DNA of 64,000 bases. It comes from Brachionus koreanus (Eukaryota; Rotifera; Eurotatoria; Ploima; Brachionidae). A program made the translations under genes and the position numbers. This document shows positions 1 through 10,100 of the stretch, in pieces (within the stretch, counting starts at the first letter, position 1; every line of letters starts with the position of its first letter). Below the pieces are notes generated by a model. That model was not told the origin of the DNA and ran no database searches. It worked only from the letters and a program-made list of their open reading frames with translations. Location: assembly GCA_016987375.1 (NCBI GenBank), contig PJRA01000048.1:1961788-2025787 (forward strand), read 5' to 3'.

Positions 1-19
1 AAGACTCATGTAATCATAC

Positions 20-71
20 TTGCTAAATTAGCCATGCATATAGCTACCAATACTATGAGTGTAAACTTCAT
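20..71 (-). CDS. Small secreted protein, signal-peptide exon only (cut by window edge)
   Basis: Reading the minus strand from the ATG at 71-69 gives a hydrophobic signal peptide, MKFTLIVLVAICMANLA, followed by a GTATGA splice donor at 19. The exon is 52 bases and ends in phase 1, the same as the first exons of the genes at 384 and 1669. The rest of the gene lies before base 1 and cannot be seen. It is taken as a fourth member of the small secreted family because of this identical exon, a TATAAATA box 64 bases upstream, and its divergent arrangement with the gene at 384. The mature protein is unknown. Confidence 0.6.
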
Positions 72-134
72 CTTAATCAATCTAATTTTATTTTGCTTGG
101 TTATTTGATGATTTTAAATTGAAAAAAAACAGCT

Positions 135-142
135 TATTTATA
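135..142 (-). promoter_or_regulatory. TATA box (TATAAATA) of the leftmost secreted-protein gene
   Basis: TATAAATA reads on the minus strand 64 bases upstream of the ATG at 71. The other three family genes have TATAAA at 55-70 bases from their ATGs, which supports a real core promoter. Confidence 0.5.
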
Positions 143-231
143 GTCACAGTTAAGCTGAATTATATCTAAGAATTACTGAATTCTAACAACATGAGCCTCG
201 AGCCAACAAGGCAAAAATTCAAAAACAATAA

Positions 232-238
232 GCACGAG
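232..238 (+). promoter_or_regulatory. GCACGAG motif in a divergent promoter
   Basis: This GC-rich heptamer lies in the 312-base space between two divergent secreted-protein genes (ATGs at 71 minus and 384 plus). The same heptamer, in gene orientation, occurs upstream of the relatives at 1669 (1749-1743) and 4244 (4426-4420). It is a candidate shared regulatory site; the function is inferred. Confidence 0.3.
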
Positions 239-310
239 ATTTCATGTTTCACATTTTTTTTTTAATTTCTAAAAAGAGAGAGAATTTTCAACACCCTGTT
301 AAAATAATTC

Positions 311-316
311 TATAAA
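311..316 (+). promoter_or_regulatory. TATA box (TATAAA) of the secreted-protein gene at 384
   Basis: TATAAA 73 bases before the ATG at 384, matching the spacing in the sister genes. Confidence 0.5.
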
Positions 317-383
317 TTAGAGCCAAATTTTGAATTAAATCATCATTCAAAATTTTAAACCACTGTTAAATCTTATCGCAAAA

Positions 384-819
384 ATGAATGCTAAATTAGT
401 TGCTTTGTTATTGGGCATTTATTTATTTCAAGCTTGTATGTCTGTGGCTTATAACTATCTAAGTTAACTTAAATATTTTTTTCTAAGGTGCTTCATGGGA
501 AATGCATGGTAATTACCGTGACCGAAAGGACAATGATTATCATAAACCCATATACAAAAACTATGAAAGTCATGGATATAATCCAATGAAAACTGATCAT
601 TATGCACATGACTACATCAATCATTATCGCAAATCAAAGTCAGACAATTATTACTATGATGATGAAAAGCTGTGGGTTCAAAACTTGAATGAAAACCGAA
701 ACGACAATCAAGATGATACTAGAAGTGAGAATGAATCCAAAAACGAAAACATCAACTTGAATGATTTGTTGATTCTGATTGAAAAATTAAAGCATGGTGA
801 TTATCACGGTTATTATTAA
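384..819 (+). CDS. Small secreted Asn/Tyr-rich protein, family member 1
   Basis: Two exons, 384-435 and 488-819, join in phase 1 across a 52-base GTATGT...CTAAG intron and give 127 residues. Residues 1-17 (MNAKLVALLLGIYLFQA) are a signal peptide, so the product is probably secreted. The mature part is rich in Asn, Asp, Tyr, His and Lys. Its C-terminal half carries the family core: EKLWVQN, then alternating Asn residues, then ENES, then a leucine patch (NLNDLLILIEKL) and a tail ending HGYY. The same core appears in the genes at 1328-1669 and 3841-4244. I recognise no known domain and see no cysteine framework beyond the cleavage region. AATAAA at 858-863 is a likely poly(A) signal. Function unknown; antimicrobial, matrix or signalling roles are all open. 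Confidence 0.75.
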
Positions 820-1327
820 TTATTTTTTAGTTGTTTTATACTTTCTTTTATTTTTCAAATAAAATATTTTACTTAAATTTTTTTTATTCTCAATTTATTC
901 TCAATTCAGCTTTTTCTTAAAATAAAAACTTAAAAATTTGATAACTTGAGATTTGTTTTCAAAATCCAAAATTATCTAATCTTTTTGACTTTTTTTAATT
1001 GACTTTTTGAAAAGATTTTAAAAATACTTTTCAAAGAGAAAAATTTTTATTTTTTTAGCAATAGTTGTATTTTGTAGAAAACAAAGATAAAACCAGCTTT
1101 AGTTTTAGAATTCTTTTTTTTTGTAATTTTAGCTCAAAAAAAATCTTTTTAAATATCTCGAATTTAAAAAACGTTGAAAATTATTTAATAAATTGCTTAA
1201 ATCTTATTTTTATTTTTTAAATAAACTAATAAGATTAGAAAAATAAAATATCGCATTAATTTTCTAACAATATTTATTAACTAAAAGCTTTAAATTAAAA
1301 CAAATATTAAGTGAAAAAAGCGAGCTT
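820..1327. other. Intergenic, nothing recognised
   Basis: AT-rich space between two convergent small-protein genes. It holds the poly(A) signal of the gene ending at 819; no open frame or repeat stands out. Confidence 0.5.
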
Positions 1328-1669
1328 TTAATAATAGCCATGTTCATATTTGTCCTCTTTCAATTTTTGGATTAAACTCCACAATGTGTTGAGGTTCATG
1401 TCAAGATTGTTTGATTCATTCTCCAAATCCATTTTTTCCTTGTTTTCATTGGCATTTTTGTTTGCATTATGAACATAAACCTTTTCGTACGGATTAATCT
1501 TATATTCTCTTTTGCCATAACCATATTGTGGTCTGTCATAGCTATACTTTGAATGTTCATATCCAGCTTTAAGAAAAAATCAATTTTTGCTTTTTTTTTG
1601 TTAAAGTTAAGTCATACCAAATGCCAAAACAATGCACGCAGCAAATACTAAAATACTGATAAATTTCAT
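1328..1669 (-). CDS. Small secreted Asn/Tyr-rich protein, family member 2
   Basis: This gene is found by splice reading on the minus strand: exon 1 is 1669-1618 and exon 2 is 1566-1328, joined in phase 1 over a 51-base intron, giving 96 residues. Exon 1 is again 52 bases and encodes a signal peptide (MKFISILVFAACIVLAF). The mature chain has a Tyr-rich start, then the family core with EKVYVHN, repeated Asn, ENES and MNLNTLWSLIQKLK, and ends in HGYY exactly like member 1. The shared tail and core, exon length and intron phase make common descent clear. A TATAAA lies about 55 bases upstream and GCACGAG about 75 upstream. Function unknown. Confidence 0.75.
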
Positions 1670-1723
1670 CTTTTAATGGTTATTTTATTTGAATGATTGT
1701 TGTTAATTTCAAATTAACCAACA

Positions 1724-1729
1724 TTTATA
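1724..1729 (-). promoter_or_regulatory. TATA box of family member 2
   Basis: TATAAA on the minus strand, about 55 bases upstream of the ATG at 1669. Confidence 0.45.
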
Positions 1730-1742
1730 GCAAATTTAAAGC

Positions 1743-1749
1743 CTCGTGC
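1743..1749 (-). promoter_or_regulatory. GCACGAG motif upstream of family member 2
   Basis: Same heptamer as at 232-238, in gene orientation, 14 bases beyond the TATA box. Candidate shared regulatory site. Confidence 0.3.
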
Positions 1750-1887
1750 TAAACTATTAAAGCTTAAGAAAATCACTGTTTAAAAATTTTATTCAAAAAA
1801 AATCCTTGATTAAAATTTAAAAAACTAAGCACCATAATTTCAACATTTGTTAAAAAATCTGAATAAAAATAAATCTAAACAAAATTT

Positions 1888-2454
1888 CTAAATTCTATCG
1901 ACTTTAGGAGGCTGCACATTTTGTCTAAATTGGCCGACGTAATTGCCAGCTGGATAATAGTTAGCAACTGCATACCATTTACCATCCGATCCTTGAGCAC
2001 GACCAAAGCCAACTTGTTGTGTATCTTTCCAAACTATTTGAGCAAAATGACCCTTACCTGTTTGAAAATCTTCATTATAATTATATGTATTAGCTTCTTC
2101 ATACCATTGATCGGTCATTAGTTCACCAGAGAGCTCATCGCCACTTGATGTATACCTCATAGCTAAATTTTCACCAAGACTTTGGCCCTTGTATAAGCTA
2201 GTATTATGATCGAAATTTCCATTTCGAGCTATATTTTCGGCCCAGTCTTGTGCTATTTTGTTCAGCTCTTTGTTCAATTTGAGCGCTTTTGAGCCGTGAA
2301 GTTTTCGGTATCTATTATGAGCATTAAGAGCATCGCGTAAAAATTTCTTGTTATTCGGCCCTTTGGCGTTTTTAGATTTTCCGCAACCCTTAAAATAAAA
2401 TGCTTAGTAATCACTTACGCTCTATTTAAATTTCTAATTGCCAAGGCTTACCAT
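1888..2454 (-). CDS. GLIPR2-like: GLIPR2/GAPR-1-like CAP (SCP) domain protein
   Basis: CAP superfamily proteins of the GAPR-1 type sit on the cytosolic face of Golgi or endosomal membranes in vertebrates. The main exon (2388-1888) encodes residues 2-167. The start ATG (2454-2452) is the last codon of the upstream exon, joined in phase 0 over a 63-base GTAAGC intron. The product starts MGCGKS, which fits an N-myristoylation signal with a nearby palmitoylatable Cys3, as in GAPR-1. The CAP fold is complete: AHNRYRKLHG (24-33), His62, Glu74 in GENLA, Glu98, His115 in GHFAQIVW, and YYPAGN. Length matches the family (about 150). There is no signal peptide, unlike secreted CAP venom or PR-1 types. 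A probable 5' UTR exon runs 2452-2572 behind a TTTTAG acceptor. Confidence 0.85.
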
Positions 2455-2572
2455 ATTCAAATTTCAAAGTATGTGTTATATAATTGAGGAAAAAATTTCT
2501 TGATGCGCTCAAAACTTTCGTTTAACTCAATTTGCTTATGGACAAGTTTTTTCTCTAAACATATCTTCAAAG

Positions 2573-3840
2573 CTAAAATAAAATGAATGAAAAAAAAAAG
2601 TTATAAAAAATAGAGTTAAATCAGATGCAAAATGAAGCCCAGTTGTTGACAAACTTTTTTCATTTCAATATTTGTCATTCAAATTTAAACTAAAAAAAAA
2701 ATTATATCTAAGTTTTACTTTTAACTCGATTACTAATAAATCCTAACTAGGAAACTAGAGATAAAATTTGTGTATGATTTTTTTATTTTTGAAAAATTTT
2801 GGATAATAGCTTATATTTATTAAACGTTGTCCTTTTCTTATTTTATTTATTATATAATGTTTTTTCATAATTAATCATATTTTATATGATATAATTTAAA
2901 ATTCAAAAAAAAGAGAATATCAGCGTAAAGGTGCACACACAGTTATAAAAATTTAATTACAAAATTTAAATTTTTTCTAATTTTGTTTTAAATAGAAAAT
3001 AAAAACCTACACAAATATAATAAAATTTAAAGTTCATGATTGCTACTTGCTTTATTTTATCAATTTTGGCTTGATGTTTTATTAATTTGAAAAAGCATGA
3101 AAAGCTCATTTAACAATAATTTAAAATATTGACTTATATTAAAAACTTTTCAATGTCAATAAATGTGGCATATTCTGCCACAGGTATGAATAACACTTTT
3201 CTTTTTAGTAAACATTTGCTCATAACAAATTAAAAAAAAATAAAAAATTCAATAAAGCTATTCATTTTCAGCTATTAAATCAAAATTTTAATTAATTACA
3301 AGTTTTTTTTTTTAATTCTAGTTGACTGAAAACAAGGTAAATACTTGAAAAAAAATGAATTCTTTGTTAAAAACAAGTTTTTTAGTGGAAAATTTTAAAT
3401 AGTCTAAAATCTTTGTCAATCAAAAAGTACTATTTAAATCAAGTTTTACGAACTTGGCTTGAAATAAATTAATTATCAATCTTAAGCTAGATGAATAATA
3501 CGGGATAAGGTAATGAAATAATAAAAAGATTAGAATTTTGAATTAAAAATTTTTATTTCAATTGAAATTTTGCAATTATTATAAAATTGTAAATAATGAA
3601 TTAAGTCAACTAACAAAAGCTAATATAATAGTGTTTTTTTTTGGCTAAATCTTGTAGCCTTTGAATTAAAATTTTTTTAAAATAAATTTGCATTTTGCTG
3701 TCAAAATGACCGATAAATTTAAATTGTAAACTATTTGGTTTTCGAAGGATTTAAAGATTAATTACTTTTATAATTTTATTAAAAAAAAAACACTTTTAAC
3801 TAAAAATAAAACAATTAAAACGTTTTAAAAAAAAACAGTT
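2573..3840. other. Intergenic, nothing recognised
   Basis: Very AT-rich region upstream of the CAP gene and downstream of the minus-strand gene at 3841-4244. I see no coding frame, repeat or RNA gene in it. Confidence 0.5.
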
Positions 3841-4244
3841 TTAATATTTATAACTGGCTTTCTTTGCATATGGCTTATCATAGAGCTCTTTTTCAATGTA
3901 TTTTTTCAAAAGTAACAAATCATTCATATTCCAGTTGTCATTGTAAGATTCGTTTTCGCTAACAATGTCATCCTGGTTATTGTTCTTGTTACGGTTGACG
4001 TTTTGAATCCATATTTTTTCCAAATAGTCATAATAGGCTTTCTTGGCGTCCATTTCTTTGCCATATTCTTTGTTTCTTGGATAGTGGTCATAGCCTTTGT
4101 AGCTTTTTGTCTTATAGCCATAACCATCAGCAACTAAAAACAAATAATTATATCTATTTTCGGAAAAGAAAAGTATGCGCAATTATTACCAGTTAGTTGA
4201 ATTAAAGCTATAGCTAAAATTAAACCAGCAAGAATAAAGCGCAT
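3841..4244 (-). CDS. Small secreted Asn/Tyr-rich protein, family member 3
   Basis: Minus-strand exons 4244-4190 and 4133-3841 join in phase 1 over a 56-base intron and give 115 residues. Exon 1 (55 bases) encodes a signal peptide (MRFILAGLILAIALIQLTG). The mature chain has a Tyr/Gly/Lys-rich start, then the family core EKIWIQNVN, repeated Asn with NNNQDD, SENES and MNDLLLL. NQDD and SENES are nearly identical to member 1. The C-terminus differs: a longer Lys/Tyr tail ending ASYKY replaces HGYY. TATAAATA lies 69 bases upstream of the ATG. This is the most distant member by position, with about 1.4 kb between it and the CAP gene. Function unknown. Confidence 0.75.
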
Positions 4245-4312
4245 CTTTAAATATTCAAATAGATTTCTTAATTTTTTCAAATTGATGATGGATAATTTAA
4301 AATTGAATGATG

Positions 4313-4320
4313 TATTTATA
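4313..4320 (-). promoter_or_regulatory. TATA box (TATAAATA) of family member 3
   Basis: TATAAATA on the minus strand, 69 bases upstream of the ATG at 4244; same 8-mer as at 135-142. Confidence 0.5.
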
Positions 4321-4419
4321 CAAGTCGATTTTTATGATCCAGGTCTCAGCTCGATCTTCAATTCATTGAAGGCTCGATTAAGCCGCTTCAAGAGCCACGT
4401 TTCAAATATTCTAAAAAAT

Positions 4420-4426
4420 CTCGTGC
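4420..4426 (-). promoter_or_regulatory. GCACGAG motif upstream of family member 3
   Basis: Third upstream occurrence of the heptamer in gene orientation, about 176 bases from the ATG. Candidate shared regulatory site. Confidence 0.25.
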
Positions 4427-4602
4427 ACACAATTTCTCGTGAATTTAGTGTTTTCATGCTTTCAAAGTTAGAAGCAACATTTTTTACTTTTCAAAAATTT
4501 CTCTCTCAAATATTCTTTTTTCATTGCATTTTTGACTTTGGATTATACACAATTAAGCAAGAATGTTCGGCCTATATTTTAAGTTTACAATGCCTCGGGT
4601 GA

Positions 4603-6604
4603 AGACACTTTATTGATTAAATTCAAAATCAAATATTTAAAAATTAGTTGCTTGGATATTTTTTAGCAATGAAAAAAAATAATAATAAATGACCCTTTTC
4701 TGAAAAAATCACTTGAAATTTAATTCTTAAATTTTGTAAATGACATCAAAACTAATCTATCATACTCAAACTATTTTAATGTCCTAATTCGATTCACTCA
4801 ACTTGCAGCAGTATAATTCGGTCACTTGATAGCATTATTCCTATTTAAAAGCAAATTAAATGGAATCGTTTAATTAAAAAGTCTTGAGAGCTTTTTCCCA
4901 TTTAGGACAGGTTAAGCCAATATTTAATCAATTTCCGAGTTCAAATAATAGCTTAGAGCCAGCCATTTTATTTTGTTGCCGTATTACAATTTGTTACGAA
5001 TATTGCGACATAATTACTTGGGCAAATAAATTTCAAAATAAATCATAAAAATTGCACGATAAGCTAATTGTACGCGATAAATTTCTATTTGCTCAAATTT
5101 ATGAACCATGCGTACTAATGAGCCTTTCTTCTAAATATCTTAGGATTTATCAAGAATGTTGGCCGAACTATATGGCCTCTCAACGATGGTTAAATCGTAG
5201 GATTTCTTACGTAAAGTGCTCGAAGCCAATTTTTAAAAGTTAATTTAAATTTTTTTTCATTCATTAAAATATTGTTTATTTACATTTAAAAAGAGTTGTA
5301 TCTCAATTAATTTTTTTAGGCTTCTAAGAAAATATTTCAGTCGAGAATAGCACAAAAAATATATGAAAAGTCCTGCTTAAATTGAATTTTTTTGTGTGTG
5401 TGTGTGTAAGTGATTGAGTGAGTGTTAAACTTAGCCGAACAAAATTAATAAGTTTTTCTTGTCTATTTTGTTGACAATTTTAATGGAACAATAATTTTTT
5501 ACTAATGAATCTTCATCTCTTAATTGGCTATATTTAAGGCAAAGTTTTTCTTAATTTGAAACTTGGTTTGCCCGGCGCCAAATCTTTGTCTAATTAGATC
5601 CTCAATTAGTTTGGTCAAAATCAATTGTTCACGTTCTCAGACGCTTAGGAAACAAAATCCTAGTCGCCTAGGCAACATTATCCGATATTTTTGAACTTTT
5701 TTTTCTCAAAATTTTCTAATAAGACTTAGATATTTGGTTAATTAATTTAGACTCAACAAAATATTTATCAGTGATATTTAATAAAAAAGAAAAAATTCCC
5801 TAGTCAAATTCCGATCAAATGATAAATGCTGCGAATGACCTAGCTGAAATATTTTTGAGCATATTTTCCAAATATTTTAATTAATTCTCCTAAATCTCTA
5901 GGATAATACGATAAGTTGAAATTAGATTAAAATGTTTTTTTGAAAAATTTATTCTAATAGCTAGCTTGCTTTTAGTATCAAATTATACAATAACCAATTT
6001 GTAACAATTTAAACTACATGATTTTAAAAATGCTTTTTATTTAATAAAACCTAACAAACAAATCGTATTTTAAAGAGGTTGAATAGCTCGGAGGTTTTTT
6101 TAAGTTGGAAAATTTTGAGAGAAAAGAAACGCTAGTTTGAGCAATAATACAAAAAAATCGATGGGAAGTTCAACTAAACTTTAGCTAGGAAAAATTACTT
6201 TTAAATAATTTATTAGTTATTGATCGATATTGATTAAATATATTTAAATTAAGAAAAAGGTTACGTAAGATTAATGCGCTTTATAGGTCGGCATAGAGTA
6301 AATCAACGGGGAAATTTTTGACGTATAAAAATCAAACTCACCTAAACAAAAGTTTCGATAAGGAAATTAGATTTATCCAAATCGCTTGGGCCGTCTCATC
6401 ATTCAAATTAACATAGCACGCAATTTCCAGTCTATCAAACTAGTCAGGCGGGTCAATTTTCAATTTTTTTTGTTTTACGAAGAGAATTCTCGCAAAAATT
6501 AACTCACTTTAAAGAAATAAATTTTTGTTTTTTATCTTCTAATTTTATTTTTTATGCCTCTTTATTGAACATTTGATTATTTGAATAAAAAAAAAATAAT
6601 TAAT
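4603..6604. other. Intergenic, nothing recognised
   Basis: AT-rich DNA up to the first gap. Apart from a short TG repeat I see no feature; the short open frame at 5052-5243 shows no protein-like pattern. Confidence 0.45.
5393..5407. repeat. (TG)n microsatellite
   Basis: Seven and a half TG units in a row. Confidence 0.8.
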
Positions 6605-7125
6605 NNNNNNNNNNNNNNNNNNNNNNNNNNNNNNNNNNNNNNNNNNNNNNNNNNNNNNNNNNNNNNNNNNNNNNNNNNNNNNNNNNNNNNNNNNNNNNNN
6701 NNNNNNNNNNNNNNNNNNNNNNNNNNNNNNNNNNNNNNNNNNNNNNNNNNNNNNNNNNNNNNNNNNNNNNNNNNNNNNNNNNNNNNNNNNNNNNNNNNNN
6801 NNNNNNNNNNNNNNNNNNNNNNNNNNNNNNNNNNNNNNNNNNNNNNNNNNNNNNNNNNNNNNNNNNNNNNNNNNNNNNNNNNNNNNNNNNNNNNNNNNNN
6901 NNNNNNNNNNNNNNNNNNNNNNNNNNNNNNNNNNNNNNNNNNNNNNNNNNNNNNNNNNNNNNNNNNNNNNNNNNNNNNNNNNNNNNNNNNNNNNNNNNNN
7001 NNNNNNNNNNNNNNNNNNNNNNNNNNNNNNNNNNNNNNNNNNNNNNNNNNNNNNNNNNNNNNNNNNNNNNNNNNNNNNNNNNNNNNNNNNNNNNNNNNNN
7101 NNNNNNNNNNNNNNNNNNNNNNNNN
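6605..7125. other. Assembly gap (521 N)
   Basis: Run of N. Open frames that seem to cross it are artefacts of unknown sequence. Confidence 0.99.
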
Positions 7126-10100
7126 TTTATATTTGGACAGTGTAATAAAATGCAAATTTCACGCCATGGTTAACTTAATGGTCGTGTTTGATCCAGAGCC
7201 GATAGTTCACAAATATTGATACTTATCGATAAATAAATAATTATATTTCTAAAATTTCCTATTAGATTCAAGTGTATAATTAAAACTGAGGACTTTGCCG
7301 ACTCTATCAATTTGTCACGTAATTTGAGTCAAATAACCTAAAATTCTGAGCTTGACTTTATAAATTTTTTTTTCTATTGACATTTTAATTTTTTTATCAC
7401 CGTATGTGTTTTGATCGCTTAACCTTAAATTTTCTCAATTGCCGCACATAGAAACTTTTAATACAGTGACATTATATGGAGTTTTTTTTCTTTCTTTCTT
7501 TCTCATACGTGCTTATAGCTTGCTCAGATTTGTTTGAATACGATTTATACAAAATCTGATAAATATATCATTGTTCGAAGATATTTGACCCTAGTCACGC
7601 AACATCAGATTTTATCAATTAATTTATTTTAAAATAATTTTTACTATTTGGAATAATTTGATATTTGTTTAAATCTTTGAGACCATATTTTTGTAATAAA
7701 TTTTTGTTTTCATTCTTGAGAAATTTTGGATTTTCATAATTTTTTCTTTTAATTTTGTAAACTTAATTTTTAGATTTAATAAAATTTATTTGAGAATTTT
7801 TTTAAAATATATTTTCAAATATCAAGGCCAATGATGGCAAGCATTTATTCCCATAGCGACTGAACACGGGTCAGTATTTTTGATAGAGAGTCGAGGAACA
7901 ACGACAGGCTTCTCAATAAACCTGCTTAGCGGTTACTTTTAAATTCTTATGAAATTTTGTTAAATAGAGACTAAAGCAATTTGTCCTATTTGTTAAAGAG
8001 AAAATAGACTAATTGGTTTCAGGAGTTTTTAATAGGCTTTAGACCGATACCTTGCTTATTTATGCAAATTTTGAATAAGACGATTTTTTTAAATTATATA
8101 AAAAGAAATGGAGGATTAGATTTCAATTTTTTTGTTAAGTGACAGATCTTATTCAAGGTGTCAATTAAGTACTTTTCATTGTAGATTTGAAAACCATCTT
8201 CAATTAGAATTTGACTAATTTTTACCTATTATAAATTTAATATTCGAATAAACAATTCAAGGGATCAATTCTACGAATAAGAATAAAAATTTAGAAAGGG
8301 ACTAGAGGACGAGATAGCTAAATAGATAGAAAGTAGGAAATTTGCTTTTAAATCTTTATATTTTCACTAAATTAATTAAGTTCCTTACAATTGTTTCAAA
8401 GACTTTATCCAAATCCAAAATCAAACAAAGATTTCTTTCCAAATTCTAAATCATATTTAAATTGGCCGTAGAAAAAAATAACTAGTTTGAAAAAGCCAAA
8501 TAGAGAATTAAATAGATGATAGTAAGTAATTTGACTGCGTTAATAGACAATCGGTATTCTACTTGCCCATTACTAAGATTCAATATTTGGCTTTGACTTA
8601 ATAGTGAGAGGATCTGATACCATTTGAATATTTACATAATTTAAATTCAAAACTATAAGCTTGTCAATTCATTTTTTTCTTTTTCAAGCTAATTTTTTAA
8701 TAATCGTTTTTAAATCAATTTGACTCTTATTTTTTATCAAAAAAAATTCAAATCATTATACCCTCATAAAATTAGATTTTTTTAGAATAGTACATAAAAT
8801 TTTATTGAAATTATTTATTTAGCTAGAAAATTGACAATCGTAAAAATTCTAAATTCAATTTAATCTAGCCTCGTTTAAGATACTGGCGTAGAAAAAGAAT
8901 AATTTCATTCCGGTGTAAATATATAGTTTATTATTTATTATCCTTAAAACAAATCTAAAAATTCACTATAGCTTATTATATCTTTTTTTATTTTAGAATA
9001 ATGTCAAATTTATTATCAAGTGAATACTTGCAATATAATTGAGGCCAATAATTAATTCAATTTAATTTAGTTTTCAAATAAAGTATCTGTATATTTTATT
9101 TAAGCAGTTTTATTTGTTTTAAGATGAAAAAAAATCAAAAATTTTCCAAATTAATATATAAATTTAGCGTAAAATATTTCGCATTCATCAATCTAAAGAG
9201 ATAAGATTTCTTTAATCTTTTTTTATCAAAATCCTATTTTTATATGTTAGATTTAACATTTTCTACAAAAAATAGTTCTTCTCAACATTTAAGATAACCA
9301 AAGGCAATTTTGTTTGAAAATAAATCAACTTATTTTGTTGATAATATATAAAATTTAGAACATCATCAAAAAAATCTTTGCCTCAAAATCAGTAATTAGT
9401 ACCCGAGGATAAATGGGTTTGTACAATAATAGCCCGATCTCGTAAACTTATCTAGTTTAAACAAAAAAGGCTGATCAAGATTTATTACATACATTTAATG
9501 GTTTCTATTTAGAATCTCTCGTATAGCTTATCAATTGGCATCATGCAAATGCCAGTTGACCTATTAGAAAAAATTTAAAAATTTTAATTTCAACAATATT
9601 TAAAGCAGTGATCTTTGTTTTTAAATCAGTGCTTCTAGTCTAGTCTAATTGAAATCTTAAAAAAATATCTTATTTCAAAATACAAGTCGATTTTTATTCA
9701 AATGGATTTTAACTTTAATGACCAAGTCATTTATATCAGGTTTTTTTTTTTCTTAATCTCATTCATTTTTAATATGCTTAGAATTTAAATTTTAGTTAAA
9801 GCAATTAAAACCATATTAAGATTGACAAAGAATTGATCTACCCACGAACCAACATTCCCGATAAGCCTTTCACGATTTAAAAAAATGTGAAAAATACCAA
9901 CTAGGTGTCAAAGAACTAATTTAGATTTTTTTTAAATGTGGATCTTTCGATCATTAAAATATGCTTTTAGTTTTAAATAGTTTGTTTTTTCCTTGATATC
10001 AATTAAGAGATCTAAACCTAAATAGCTCGAATATAATATTAATTATGAACACGCTTAAGGTTTAAATTAATACATGCAATTTCAAATTTTTCTATTCTAT

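Noticed and set aside
4282..4602. 106-codon plus-strand open frame
   Set aside because: It overlaps the TATA box and promoter of the minus-strand secreted gene, has no recognised pattern, and is rich in hydrophobic residues of the kind AT-rich DNA gives by chance.
5052..5243. 63-codon plus-strand open frame
   Set aside because: No ATG context, splice support or recognisable motif; length is within chance expectation.
6577..7219. Open frames on both strands across the first gap
   Set aside because: They consist almost entirely of unknown bases.
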